A stretch of 64,000 bases of DNA, taken from positions 20,070,001 to 20,134,000 of the forward strand of contig JAWHQI010000004.1 in NCBI GenBank assembly GCA_033032865.1, in the 5' to 3' direction. The position numbers were made by a program, and so were the translations under genes. Shown here one piece after another: positions 1 to 15,000 of the stretch (positions are counted from its first letter, which is position 1; the number at the start of each line of letters is the position of its first letter). The notes beneath the pieces were generated by a model that did not search any database, was not told the DNA's origin, and saw only the letters and a program-made list of their open reading frames with translations. The DNA comes from Dactylorhiza incarnata. Lineage: Eukaryota > Streptophyta > Magnoliopsida > Asparagales > Orchidaceae.

Positions 1-3000
1 CCAAAATGTAAGAATTATAGATGCAGTTTGTAGTGAAAGTGAGAGATTTAGCTCCAAATGACACTCAAACTTTATACAGCAATAACTTTTGATTCGGTTT
101 TCTGATTTTACCAAAATAAAATATTTTAGGAATGAGTTCAGAGCCCTACATTCATTGAAGCACAAGTTTTACCCATTATAATTCATTTAGTTGTCGATAT
201 ATTGCGGGTTGCACTGGTAATGCGAAATTTAGCTTCAAATGACACATAAACTTGAAACATCCATAACTTTTGATCAGGTTGTCTGATTTTTTCCCACAAC
301 ACCTTTTCAGAATGAGATCAGAGCCCTACATCCAATGAACAACAAGTTTTACCCATTCCAGGTTTTTTAGTGGTTGATCTACAGTGGGTTGCAGTAATAA
401 TGTGGGATTAAGCTCCAAATGACACATAAACTTCAAACAGACAGTACACTTGATCCAGTTGCCCAATTTTTTCCCACAATACCTTTTTAGAATGAGTTCA
501 GATCCCTACATCCAATGGAGAGTAGGATATAACCATTCAAGTTTGTTTATTGTTCGATATACAGTGGGTTCCAGTGGTAATGCAGGATTTAGCTCCAAAT
601 TACACATAAACTTCAAGCAGTCATAACTTTTGATCTGAGTGTTCGATTTTTGCCAACAACACTTTTTTGGAAAGAGCTCATATTCTCCATCCAACAGAGA
701 ATAAGATTTACCCATTCGAGAATAAGACAACACCTTTCCGGTTGTCCGATTTTCGCCCACAATACCTTTTCGGAATGAGATCGGAGCCCTAAATCCAGTG
801 TTGAACAATTTAAACCCATTCCAGCTTGTTTAGAGGTCGATATACAGTGAGTTGTGGTCGTAATATGTGATTTATCTCCAAATGACACATACACTTCAAA
901 ATGGCAGAATTTTTAATGCGGGTTGTAGTGAAAATGAGAGATTTAGCTGCAAATGACACTCAAACTTAAAACAACAACCACTTTTGATGTGGTTGTCTTA
1001 TTTTACCCCACAACACCTTTTCAGAATGAGCTCGGAGCACTACATTCATTGGAGCACAAGTTTTACACACTTCAGTTCATTTAGTTGTCGATATATTGCT
1101 GGTTGTAGCGGTAATGCGAAATTTAGCTCTAAATTACACCTACACTTCTAACAGCCATAACTTTTGATTTGTATGTTTGATTTTTGTCCACAACACCTTT
1201 TCAGAATATGCTCGGAGGCATACATCCAATGGAGAACAATTTTAAACCATTCCAGCTCATTTTAGTAGTCAATATATAGCAGGTTGCAATGGTAATGAGG
1301 GATTTAGCTCCTCTTGAGACATAAATTGTAACAGCCATAACTTTTGATCTGGTTGTCCGATTTTTGCGCAAAACACCTTTTTGGAATGAGCTCGGAGCCC
1401 TACATCCAATGGAAAACAAGTTTTACCCATTCCAGTTTGTTTAGTGGTCAATATACAGTTGGTTGGTAATAAGTTATTTAGCTCAAAAGGAGACCTAAAC
1501 TTCAAACATCCTTAACTTTTGATCCGGTTGTCCGATTTTCGCCCACAATACCTTTTCGCAATGAGATCGGAGCCCTAAATCAAATGGAGAACAATTTTAA
1601 CCCATTCAAGCTCATTTGGAGGTCGATATACAGTGGTTTGTACTGTTATTGCGAGATTTAGCTACAAATAACAAATAAATTTTCAAAATGAAAGAATTTT
1701 AGATGCGGTGTGTAATGAAAGTGAGAGATTTAGCTCCAAATGACACTCAAACTTTAAACAGCAATAACTTTTGATACAGTTGTCTGATTTTACCCCCATA
1801 ACATCTTTTAGGTATAAGCTCAGAGCCCTACATTCATTGAAGCACAAGTTTTACCCATTGCAGTTCATTTAGTTGTCGATATATAGCGGGTTGCTCTGGT
1901 AATGTGAAATTTAGCTTCAAATGACACATAAACTTGAAACATCCTTAACTTTTGATCAGGTTGTCTGATTTTTGCCCACAACACATGTTCAGAATGAGAT
2001 CAGAGCCCTACATCCAATGGACAACAAGTTTTACCCATTCCAGGTCGTTTAGTGGTTGATCTACAGTGGGTTGCAGTGATAATGTGGGATTTAGCTCCAA
2101 ATGACACATAAGCTACAAACAGACAGAACTCTTGATCTAGTTGCACAATTTTTGCCAATAATACCTTTTTAGTATGAGTTCAGAGCCCTACATCCTATGG
2201 AGAATAGGATTTACTTGATCGAGTTCATTTAGTGGTCGACGGATAGTGGATTGCAGTGGAAATTAGGGATTTTGCAACAATTGACACCTAAACTTCAAAC
2301 ATCCATAACTTTGATTTGGTTGTCTGATTTTTGCCCACAATACCTTTTCAGAATGAGATCAGAGCCCCACATCCAATAGACAACAAGTTTGCCATTCGAG
2401 GTCGTTTAGTGGTTGATCTACAGTGGTTTGCAGTGATAATGTGGGATTTAGCTCAAAATGACACATAAACTTCAAACAGACAGCACTCTTGATCCAGTTG
2501 CCCAATTTTTGCCCACAATACCTTTTTAGAATGAGTTCAGAGCCCTACATCCAATGGAGAGTTGATATAACCATTCAAGTTTGTTTATTGTTCGATATAC
2601 AGTAGGTTCCAGTGGTAATGCAGGATTTAGCTCCAAATTACACATAAACTTCAAGCAGCCATAACTTTTGATCCGATTGTTCGATTTTTGCCAACAACAC
2701 TTTTTCGGAAAGAGCTCATATTCTCCATCCAACAGAGAATAAGATTTACCCATTTGAGAATTAGACAACACCTTTCCGATTGTTCGAATTTGGCCCACAA
2801 TACCTTTTCGGAATGAGATCGGAGCCCTAAATCTAGTGGAGAACAATTTAACCCCATTCCAGCTTATTTAGAGGTCTATATACAGTGAGTTGTGGTGGTA
2901 ATATGAGATTTATCTCCAAATGACACATACACTTCAAAATGGCAGAATTTTTAATGCGGGTTGTAGTGAAAATGAGAGATTTAGCTGCAAATGACACTCA

Positions 3001-6000
3001 AGCTTAAAACAACAACAACTTTTGATACGGTTGTCTCATTTTACCCCCACAACACCTTTTCGGAATGAGCTCGGAGCACTACGTTCATTGGAGCACAAGT
3101 CTTACCCACTCCAGTTCATTTAGTTGTCGATATATTGCTGGTTGTAGCGGTAATGCGAAATTTAGCTCTAAATTACACCTAAACTTCTAACAACCATAAC
3201 TTTTGATTTGAATGTTAGATTTTTGCCCACAACACCTTTTCGGAATATGCTCGGAGGCAGACATCCAATGGAGCACAATTGTAAACCATTCCAGCTCATT
3301 TTAGTGGTCAATATACAGCAGGTTGCAATGGTAATGTGGGATTTAGCTCCTCTTGACACATAAACTGTAACAGCCATAACTTTTGATCTCGTTGTCCGAT
3401 TTTTGCGCACAACACCTTTTTGGAATGAGCTCGGAGCCCTACATCCAATGGAAAACAAGTTTTACCCATTCCAATTTGTTTAGTGCTCAATATACAGTTG
3501 GTTGGTAATAAGGTATTTAGCACGAAAGGAGACCTAAACTTCAAACATCCATAACTTTTGATCCGGTTGTCTGATTTTTGCCCACAACACCTTTTCAGAA
3601 TGAGATCAGAGTCTTACATCCGATGGACAACAAGTTCTACCCATTCCAGGTCGTTTAGTGGTTGATCTATTGTGAGTTGTAGTGATAATGTGGGATTTAG
3701 CTCCAAATGACACATAAACTTCAAACAGACAGAACTCTTGATCCAATTGCCCAATTTTTGCCAACAATACCTTTTTAGAATGAGCTCAGAGCCCTACATC
3801 CAATGGAGAGTAGGATATAACCATTCAAGTTTTTTATTGTTCGATATACAGTGGGTTCCAGTGGTAATGCAGGATTTAGCTCCAAATTACACATAAACTT
3901 CAAGCAGCCATAACTTTTGATCTGATTGTTCGATTTTTGCCAACCACACTTTTTCAGAAAGAGCTCATATTCTCCATCCAACAGAGAATAAAATTTTCCC
4001 ATTCTATAATAAGACAACACATTTCCGGTTGTACAATTTTTGCCCATAACACCTTTTCGGAATGAGATCGGAGCCCTAAATCAAGTGGAGAACAATTTAA
4101 GCCCATTCCAGCTTGTTTAGAGGTCGATATACAGTGAGATGTGGTGGTAATATGAGATTTATCTCCAAATGACACATACACTTCAAAATGGCAGAATTTT
4201 TAATGCGGGTTGTAGTGAAAATGAGAGATTTAACTGCAAATGACACTCAAACTTAAAAAACAACAACTTTTGATGCGGTTGTCTTATTTTACCCCACAAC
4301 ACCTTTTCGGAATGAGATCGGAGCACTACATTCATTGTAGCACAAGTTTTACCCACTCCAGTTCATTTAGTTGTAGATGTATTGCTGGTTGTAGCGGTAA
4401 TGCAAAATTTAGCTCTAAATTACACCTAAACTTCTAACAGCCATAACTTTTGATTTGTATGTTTGATTTTTGCCCACAACACCTTTTCAGAATATGCTCG
4501 GAGGCATACATCCAATGGAGCACAGTTTTAAACCATTCCAGCTCATTTTAGTGGTCAATATACAGTAGGTTGCAATAGTAATGAGGGATTTAGCTCCTTT
4601 TGACACATAAACTATAACAACCATAACTTTTGATCTGGTTGTCCGATTTTAACGCACAACACCTTTTTGGAATGAGCTCGGATCCCTACATCCAATTGAA
4701 AACAAGTTTTGCCCATTCCAATTTGTTTAGTGGTCAATATATAGTTGGTTGGTAATAAGGTATTTAGCTCGAAAGGAGACCTAAATTTCAAACATCCGTA
4801 ACTTTTGATCCGATTGTCCGATATCTGCCCACAATACCTTTTTGGAATGAGATTGGAGCCTTAAATTCAATGAATAACAATTTTAAACCATTCAAGCTCA
4901 TTTAGAGGTCAATATACAGTTGGTTGTATGGTTAATGCGAGATTTAGCTACAAATAACACATAAATTTCCAAAATGAAAGAATTTTAGATGCGGTTTGTA
5001 GTGAAAGTGAGAGATTTAGCTACAAATGACACTCAAACTTTATACAGCAATAACTTTTTATCCTGTTGTCTAATTTTACCCCCATAACATATTTTAGGAA
5101 TGAGCTTAGAGCCCTAAATTCATTGAAGCACAAGTTTTACCCATTGCTATTAATTTAGTTGTCGATATATAGCGGGTTGCACTGGTAATGCAAAATTTAG
5201 CTTCAAATGACACCTAAACTTGAAACATCCATAACTTTTGATCCGATTGTCTGATTTTTTCCCACAACACCTTTTCAGAATGAGATCAGAGCCTTACATC
5301 CAATGGACAACAAGTTTTACCCATCCCAGGTCGTTTAGTGGTTGATCTACAGTGGGTTGCAGTGATAATGTGGGATTTAGCTCCAAATGACACATAAACT
5401 TCAAACAGACAGAACTATTGATCCAGTTGCCTAATTTTTGCCCACAATACCTTTTTAGAATGAGTTTAGAGCCCTACATCCAATGGAGAGTAGGATATAA
5501 CCATTCAAGTTTGTTTATTGTTCGATATAAAGTGGGTTCCAGTGGTAATGCAGGATTTAGCTCCAAATTACACATAAACTTCAAGCAGCCATAACTTTTG
5601 ATCCGATTGTTCGATTTTTGCCAACCACACTTTTTTGGAAAGAGCAGATATTCTCCATCAAATAGAGAATAAGATTTACCCATTCTAGAATAAGACAACA
5701 CCTTTCCGGTTGTCCGATTTTCGCCCACAACACCTTTTCGGAATGAGATCGGAGCCCTAAATCCAGTGGAGAACAATTTAAGCCCATTCCAGCTTGTTTA
5801 TTGGTCGATATACAGTGAGATGTGGTGGTAATATGAAATTTATCTCCAAATGACACATACACTTCAAAATGGCAGAATTTTTAATGCGGGTTGTAGTGAA
5901 AATGAGAGATTTAGCTGCAAATGACACTCAAACTTAAAACAGCAACAACTTTTGATGCGGTTGTCTCATTTTACCCCACAACACCTTTTCGAAATGAGCT

Positions 6001-9000
6001 CAGAGCACTACGTTCATTGAAGCACAAGTCTTACCCACTCCAGTTCATTTAGTTGTCGATATATTGTTGGTTGTAGCGGTAATGCGAAATTTAGCTCTAA
6101 ATTACACCTAAACTTCTAACAACCATAACTTTTGATTTGTATCTGAGAATTTTGCCCACAACACCTTTTCCGAATATGCTCGGTGGTAATATGAGATTTA
6201 TCTTCAAATGACACATACACTTCAAAATGGCAGAATTTTTAATGCGGGTTGTAGTGAAAATGAGAGATCTAGCTGCAAATGACACTCAAACTTAAAACAG
6301 CAACAACTTTTGATGCAGTGGTCAATATACAGCAGGTTGCAATGGTAATGAGGGATTTAGCCCCTCTTGACACATAGACTGTAACAGCCATAACTTTTGA
6401 TATGGTTGTCCGATTTTTGTGCACAACACCTTTTTGGAATGAGCTCGGAGCCCTACATCCAATGGAAAACAAGTTTTACCTATTCCAATTTGCTCAGTGG
6501 TCAATATACAGTTGGTTATTAAGGTATTTAGCTCGAAAGGAGACCTAAACATCAAACATCCGTAACGTTTGATCCAGTTATCCGATTTTTGCCCACAATA
6601 CCTTTTCGGAATGAGATTGGAGCCCTAGATCCAAAAGAGAGCAATCTAACCCATTCAAGCTCGTTTAGAGGTCGATATACAGTGGGTTGTACTGTTAATG
6701 CAAGATTTAGCAACAAATAACACATAAATTTCCAAAATGAAAGAATTTTAGATGCGGTTTGTAGTGAAAGTGAGAGATTTAGCTCCAAATGACACTCAAA
6801 CTTTATACAGCAATAGCTTTTGATCCAGTTGTCTGATTTTACCCCCATAATATCTTTTAGGAATGAGCTCAGAGCCCTACATTCATTGAAGCACAAGTTT
6901 TACCCATTGCAGTTCATTTAGTTGTCGATATATAGCGGGTTGCACTGGTAATGCGAAATTTAGCTTCAAATGACACCTAAACTTGAAACATCCATAACTT
7001 TTGATCTAGTTGTCTGAAAATTTTCCCACAACACCTTTTCAGAATGAGATCAGAGCCCTACATCCAATGGACAACAAGTTTTACCCATTCCAGTTCGTTT
7101 AGTGGTTGATCTACAGTGGGTTGCAGTGATAATGTGGGATTTAGCTCCAAATGACACATAAACTTCAAACAGACAGAACTCTTGATCCAGTTGCCCAATT
7201 TTTGCCCACAATACCTTTTTAGAATGAGTTCAGAGCACTACATCTAATGGAGAGTAGGATATAACCATTCAAGTTTGTTTATTGTTCGATATACGGTGGG
7301 TTCCAGTGGTAATGCAGGATTTAGCTCTAAATTACACATAAACTTCAAGCAGCCATAACTTTTGATCTGATTGTTCAATTTTTGCCAACAACATTTTTTC
7401 AGAAAGAGTTCATATTCTCCATCCAACAGAGAATAAGATTTACCCATTTGAGAATAAGACAACACCTTTTCGGTTGTCCAATTTTCGCCCACAATACCTT
7501 TTCGAAATGAGATCGGAGCCCTAAATTAAGTGGAGAACAATTTAAACCCATTCCAGCTTGTTTAGAGGTCGATATGCAGTAAGTTGTGGTGGTAATATGA
7601 GATTTATCTCCAAATGACACATACACTTCAAAATGGCAGAATTTTTAATGCGGGTTGTAGTGAAAATGAGAGATTTAGCTGCAAATGACACTCAAACTTA
7701 AAACAGCTACAACTTTTGATGTGGTTGTCTTATTTTATCCCACAATACCTTTTCGGAATGAGCTCGGAGCACTACATTCATTGGAGCACAAGTTTTACCC
7801 ACTCCAGTTCATTTAGTTCTCGATATATTGCTGGTTGTAGCGGTAATGCGAAATTTAGCTCTAAATTACACCTAAACTTCTAACAGCCATAACTTTTGAT
7901 TTGTTTGATTGATTTTTGCCCACAACACCTTTTCAGAATATGGTCGGAGGCATAAATCCAATGGAGCACAAATTTAAACCATTCCATCTCATTTTAGTGG
8001 TCAATATACAGTAGGTTGCAATGGTAATGAGGGATTTAGCTCCTCTTGACACATAAACTGTAACAGCCATAACTTTTGATCTGGTTGTCCGATTTTTGCG
8101 CACAACACCTTTTTGGAATGAGCTCGGAGCCCTACATCCAATGGAAAACAAGTTTTACCCATTCCAGTTTGTTTAGTGGTCAATATACAGTTGGTTGGTA
8201 ATTAGGTATTTAGCTCGAAAGGAGGCCTAAACTTCAAACAACCGTAACTTTTGATCTGGTTGTCCGATTTTCGCCCACAATACCTTTTCGGAATGAGATT
8301 GAGCCCTAAATCCAGTGGAGAACAATTTTATCCCATTAAAGCTCATTTAGAGGTCGATATATAGTTGGTTGTACTATTAATGCGATATTTAGCTCCAAAT
8401 AACACATAAATTTCCAAAAAGAAATAATTTTAGATGTGGTTTGTAGTGAAAGTGAGAGATTTAGCTCCAAATGACACTCAAACTTTATATAGCAATAACT
8501 TTTGATCCGGTTGTCTAATTTTACCCCCATAACATCTTTTAGGAATGAGCTCAGAGCCCTACATTCATTGAAGCACAAGTTTTACCCATTGCACTTCATT
8601 TAGTTGTCGATATATAGCGGGTTGCACTGGTAATGCATAATTTAGCTTCAAATGACACCTAAACTTGAAACATCAATAACTGTTGATCAGGTTGTATGAT
8701 TTTTGCCCATAACACTTTTCAGAATGAGATCAGAGCCCTACATCCAATGGAAAATAAGTTTTACCCATTCCAGGTCGTTTAGTGGTTGATCTACAGTGGG
8801 TTGCAGTGATAATGTGGGATTTAGCTCCAAATAACACATAAACTTCAAACAGACAGATCCAGTTGCCAAATTTTTTTCCCATAATACCTTTTATAATGAT
8901 TTAAGAGCCCTACATACAATGGAGAGTAGGATATAACCATTCAAGTTTGTTTATTGTTCGATATATAGTGGGTTCAAGTGGTAATGCAGGATTAAGCTCC

Positions 9001-12000
9001 AAATTACACATAAACTTCAAGCAGCCATAACTTTTGATCCGATTGTTCGATTTTTACCAACAACACTTCTTCGGAAAGAGTTCATATTCTCCATCCAACA
9101 GAGAATAAGATTTACCCATTCGAGAATAAGACAACACCTTTCCGGTTGTCCAATTTTCGCCCATAATACCTTTTCGGAATAAGATCGGAGCCCTAAATCT
9201 AGTGGAGAAAAATTTAAACCCATTCCAGCTTGTTTAGAGGTCGATATACAAAGAGTTGTGGTGGTAATATGAGATTTATCTCCAAATGACACATACACTT
9301 CAAAATGACAGAATTTTTAATGCGGGTTGTAGAGAAAATGAAAGATTTGGCTGCAAATGACGCTCAAACTTAAAACAACAACAACTTTTGATGTGGTTGT
9401 CTAATTTTACCCCACAATACCTTTTCAGAATGAGCTCAGAGCACTACATTCATTGGATCACAAGTTTTACCCACTCCAGTTCATTTAGTTGTCGATATAT
9501 TGCTGGTTGTAGCGGTAATGCGAAATTTAGCTCTAAATTACACCTAAACTTTTAACAGACATAACTTTTGATTTGTATGTTTGATTTTTGCCCACAACAC
9601 CTTTTCGGAATATGCTCGGAGGCATACATTCAATGGAGCACAATTTTAAACCATTCCAGCTCATTTTAGTGGTCAATATACAGCAGGTTGCTATGGTAAT
9701 GAGAGATTTAGCTCCTCTTGACACATAAACTGTAACAGCCATAACTTTTGATCTGGTTGTCCGATTTTTGCGCACAACACCATTTTGGAATGAGCTCGGA
9801 GCCCTACATCCAATGAAAAACAAGTTTTACCCAATCCAGTTTGTTTTGTGGTCAATATACAGTTGGTTGGTAATAAGGTATTTAGCTCGAAAGAAGGCCT
9901 AAACTTCAAACATCCACAACTTTTAATCCGGTTGTCCGATTTTCGCCCACAATACCTTTTCGGAATGAGATCAGAGCCCTAAATCCAATGGAGAACAATT
10001 TTAACCCATTCAAGCTCGTTTAGAGGTTGATAAACAGTGGGTTGTACTATTAATGCGAGATTTAGCTACAAATAACACATAAATTTCCAAAATGAAAGAA
10101 TTTTAGATGCGGTTTGTAGTGAAAGTGAGAGATTTAGCTCCAAATGACACTCAAAGTTTATACAGCAATAACTTTTGATCCGGTTGTCTGATTTTACCCC
10201 CAAAACATCTTTTAGGAATGAGCTCAGAGCCCTACATTCATTGAAGCACAAGTTTTACCCATTGCAGTTCATTTAGTTGTCGATATATAGCGGGTTGCAC
10301 TGGTAATGCGAAATTTAGCTTCAAATGACACCTAAACTTGAAACATCCATAACTTTTGATCAGGTTGTCTGATTTTTGCCCACAACACCTTTTCAGAATG
10401 AGATCAGAGCCCTACATCCAATGGACAATAAGTTTTACCCATTCCAGTTCGTTTAGTGGTTGATCTACAGTGGGTTGCAGTGATAATGTGGGATTTAGCT
10501 CCAAATGACACATAAACTTCAAACAAACAGAACTCTTAATCCAGTTGCCTAATTTTTGCCCACAATACCTTTTTAGAATGAGTTCAGAGCCCTACATCTA
10601 ATGGAGAGTAGAATATAACCATACAAGTTTGTTTATTGTTCGATATACAGTGGGTTCCAGTGGTAATGCGGGATTTAGCTCCAAATTACACATAAACTTC
10701 ATGCAGCCATAACTTTTGATCCGATTGTTCGATTTTTGACAACACTTTTTCGAAAAGAGCTTGTATTCTCCATCCAACAGAGAATAAGATTTACCCATTC
10801 GAGAATAAGACAACACCTTTCCCGTTGTCCGATTTTCGCCCACAATACCTTTTCGGAATGAGATCGGAGCCCTAAATCCTATGGAGAACAATTTAAACCC
10901 ATTCCAGCTTGTTTAGAGGTCGATATACAGTGAGTTGTGGTGGTAATATGAGATTTATCTCCAAATGACACATACACTTCAAAATGGCAGAATTTTTAAT
11001 GCGGGTCGTAGTGAAAATGAGAGATTTAGCTGCAAATGACACTCAAATTTAAAACAGCAACAACTTTTGATGTGGTTATCTTATCTTACCCCACAACACC
11101 TTTTCGGAATGAGCTCAGAGCACTACATTCATTGGAGCACAAGTTTTACCCACTCCAGTTCATTTAGTTGTCGATATATTGCTGGTTGTAGCGGTAATGC
11201 GAAATTTAGCTCTAAATTACACATAAACTTTTAACAGCCATAACTTTTGATTTGTATGTTTGATTTTTGACCACAACACCTTTTCGGAATATGCTCGGAG
11301 GCATACATCCAATGGAGCACAATTTTATACCATTCCAGCTCATTTTAGTGGTCAATATACAGCGGGTTGCAATGGTAATGAGGGAATTAGCTCCTCTTGA
11401 CACATAAACTGTAACAACCATAACTTTTGATCTGATTGTCCGATTTTTGTGCACAACACCTTTTTGGAATGAGATCGGAGCCCTACATCCAATGGAAAAG
11501 AAGTTTTACCCATTCCAGTTTATTTAGTGGTCAATATACAATTGGTTGGTAATAAGGTATTTAGCTCGAAAGGATACCTAAACTTCAAACATCTTTAACT
11601 TTTGATCCGATTGTCCGATTTTCGCCCACCATACCTTTTCGAAATGAGATCGGAGCCCTAAATCCAATGGAGAACAACTTTAACCCATTCAAGCTCATGT
11701 AGAGGTCGATATATAGTGGGTAGTACTGTTAATGCGAGATTTAGCTCCAAATAACACATAAATTTCCAAAAAAGAAAGAATTTTAGATGCAGTTTGTAGT
11801 GAAAGTGAGAGATTTAGCTCCAAATGACACTCAAACTTTATACAACAATAACTTTTGATCTGGTTGTCTGATTTTACACCCATAACATATTTTAGGAATT
11901 AGCTCAGAGCCCTACATTCATTAAAGCACAAGTTTTTCCCATTGCAGTTCATTTAGTTGTCGATATATAACGGGTTGAACTGGTAATGCGAAATTTAGCT

Positions 12001-15000
12001 TCAAATGACACTTAAACTTGAAACATCCATAACTTTTGATCAGGTTGTCTGATTTTTGCCCATAACACCTTTTCCGAATGAGATCAGAGTCCTACATCAA
12101 ATGGAAAATTAGTTTTACCTATTCCAGGTCATTTAGTGGTTGATCTATAGTTGGTTGCAATGATAATGTGGGATTTAGCTCCAAATGACACATAAACTTC
12201 AAACAGACAGATCCAGTTGCCCAATTTATGCCCCCAATACATTTTTAGAATGAGTTCAGAGCCCTACATCCAATGGAGATTTCATATTCTCCATCCAACA
12301 GAGAATAATATTTACCCATTCGAGAATAAGACAACACATTTCCGGTTGTCCGATTTTCGCCCACAATACCTTTTCGGAATAAGATCGGAGCCCTAAATCC
12401 TGTGGAGAACAATTTAAACCCATTCCAGCTTGTTTAGAGGTCGATATACAGTGAATTGTGGTGGTAATACGAGATATATCTCCAAATGACACATACACTT
12501 CAAAAGGGCAGAATTTTTAATGCGGGTTGTAGTGAAAATGAGAGATTTACCTGCAAATGACACTCAAACTTAAAACAGCAACAACTTTTGATGCGGTTGT
12601 CTTATTATACCCCACAACACCTTTTAGGAATGAGCTCGAAGCACTACATTCATTGGAGCACAAGTTTTACCCACTTCAGTTCATTTAGTTGTTGATATAT
12701 TGCTGGTTGTACGGTAATGTGCAATTTAGCTCCAAATTACACCTAAAGTTCTAACAGCCATAACTTTTGATTTGTTTGTTTGATTTTTGCCCACAACACC
12801 TTTTCAGAATATGCTCGGAGGCATACATCCAATGGAGCACAATATTAAACCATTCCAGCTCATTTTAGTTGTCAATATATAGCGGGTTGCAATGGTAATG
12901 AGGGATTTAGCTCCTCTTGACACATAAACGGTAACAGCCATAACTTTTGATCTGGTTGTCCGATTTTTGCGCACAACACCTTTTTGGAATGAGCTCGGAG
13001 CCCAACATCCAATGGAAAATAAGTTTTACCCATTCCAGTTTGTTAGTGGTCAATATACAATTGGTTGTTAATAAGCTATTTAGCTCGAAAGGAGACCCAA
13101 ACTACAAACATCCGTAACTTTTGATCCGATTGTCCGATTTTTGCCCACAATACCTTTTTAGAATGAAATCGGATCCCTAAATCCAATGGAGTACAATTTT
13201 AACCCATTCAAGCTCGTTTAGAGGTCGATATACAGTGGGTTGTACTGTTAATGCGAGATTTTCGCTCCAAATAACACATAAATTTCCAAAATGAAAGAAT
13301 TTTAGATGCGGTTTGTAGTGAAAGTGAGAGATTTAGCTCCAAATGACACTCAAACTTTATATAGCAATAACTTTTGATCCGGTTGTCTGATTTTACCCCT
13401 ATAACATCTTTTAGGAATGAGCTCAGAGCCCTACATTCATTGAACACAAGTTTTACCCATTGCAGTTCATTTTGTTGTCGATATATAGCGGGTTGCACCG
13501 CTAATGCAAAATTTAGCTTCAAATGACACCTAAACTTGAAACATCCATAACTTTTGATTAGGCTGTCTGATTTTTTACCATAACACCTTTTCAGAATGTG
13601 ATCAGAGCCCTACATCCAATGGAAAATAAGTTTTACCCATTCCAGGTCGTTTAGTGGTTGATCTACAGTGGGTTGCAGTGATAATGTGGGATTTAGCTCC
13701 AAATGACACATAAACTTCAAACAGACAGATCCAGTTGCCCAATTTTTTCCCACAATACCTTTTTAGAATGAGTTCAGAGCCCTACATACATTGGTGAGTA
13801 GGATATAACCATTCAAGTTTGTTTATTATTCAATATACAGTGGGTTCCAGTGGTAATGCAGGATTTAGCTCCAAATTACACATAAACTTCAAGCAGCCAT
13901 AACTTTTGATCCGATTGTTCAATTTTTGCCAACAACACTTTTTCGGAAAGAGTTCATATTCTCCATCCAATAGATAATAAGATTTACCCATTCGAGAATA
14001 AGACAACACCTTTCCAGTTGTCCAATTTTCGCCCACAATACCTTTTCGGAATGAGATCGGAGCCCTAAATTCCAGTGGAGAATAATTTAAACCCATTCCA
14101 GCTTATTTAGAGGTCGATATATAGTGAGTTGTGGTGGTAATATGAGATTTATCTCCAAATGACAAATACACTTCAAAATGGCAGAATTTTTAATGCGGGT
14201 TGTAGTGAAAATGAGAGATTTTGCTGCAAATGACACTCAAACTTAAAACAGCAACAACTTTTGATGCAGTTGTTTTATTTTACCCCACAATACCTTTTCG
14301 GAATGAGCTCGGAGCACTACATTCATTGGAGCACAAGTTTTACCCACTCCAGTTCATTTAGTTGTCGATATATTGTTGGTTGTAGCGGTAATGCAAAATT
14401 TAGCTCTAAATTACACCTAAACTTCTTACAGCCATAACTTTTGATTTGTATGTTTGATTTTTGCCCACAACACCTTTTCGTAATATGCTCTGAGGCATAC
14501 ATCCAATGGAGAACAATTTTAAACCATTCCAGCTCATTTTAGTGGTCAATATACAGCAGGTTTCAATGGTAATGAGGGATTTAGCTCCTCTTGGCACATA
14601 AACTGTAACAGCCATAACTTTTGATCTGGTTGTCCGATTTTTGCGCACAACACCTTTTTAGAATAAGCTCGGAGCCCTACATCTAATGTAAAATAAGTTT
14701 TACCAATTCTAGTTTGTTTAGTGGTCAATATACAGTTGGTTGGTAATAAGGTATTTAGCTCGAAAGGAGACCGAAACTTCAAACATCTGTAACTTTTGAT
14801 CCGGTTGTCTGATTTTCGCCCACAATACCTTTTCAGAATGAGATTGGAGTCCTAAATCCAATGGAGAACAATTTTAACCCATTCAATCTCGTTTAGAGGT
14901 TGATATACAGTGGGTTGTACTGTTAATGCGAGATTTAGCTACAAATAACACATAAATTTCCAAAATGAAAGAATTTTAGATGCGGTTTGTTGTGAAAGTG

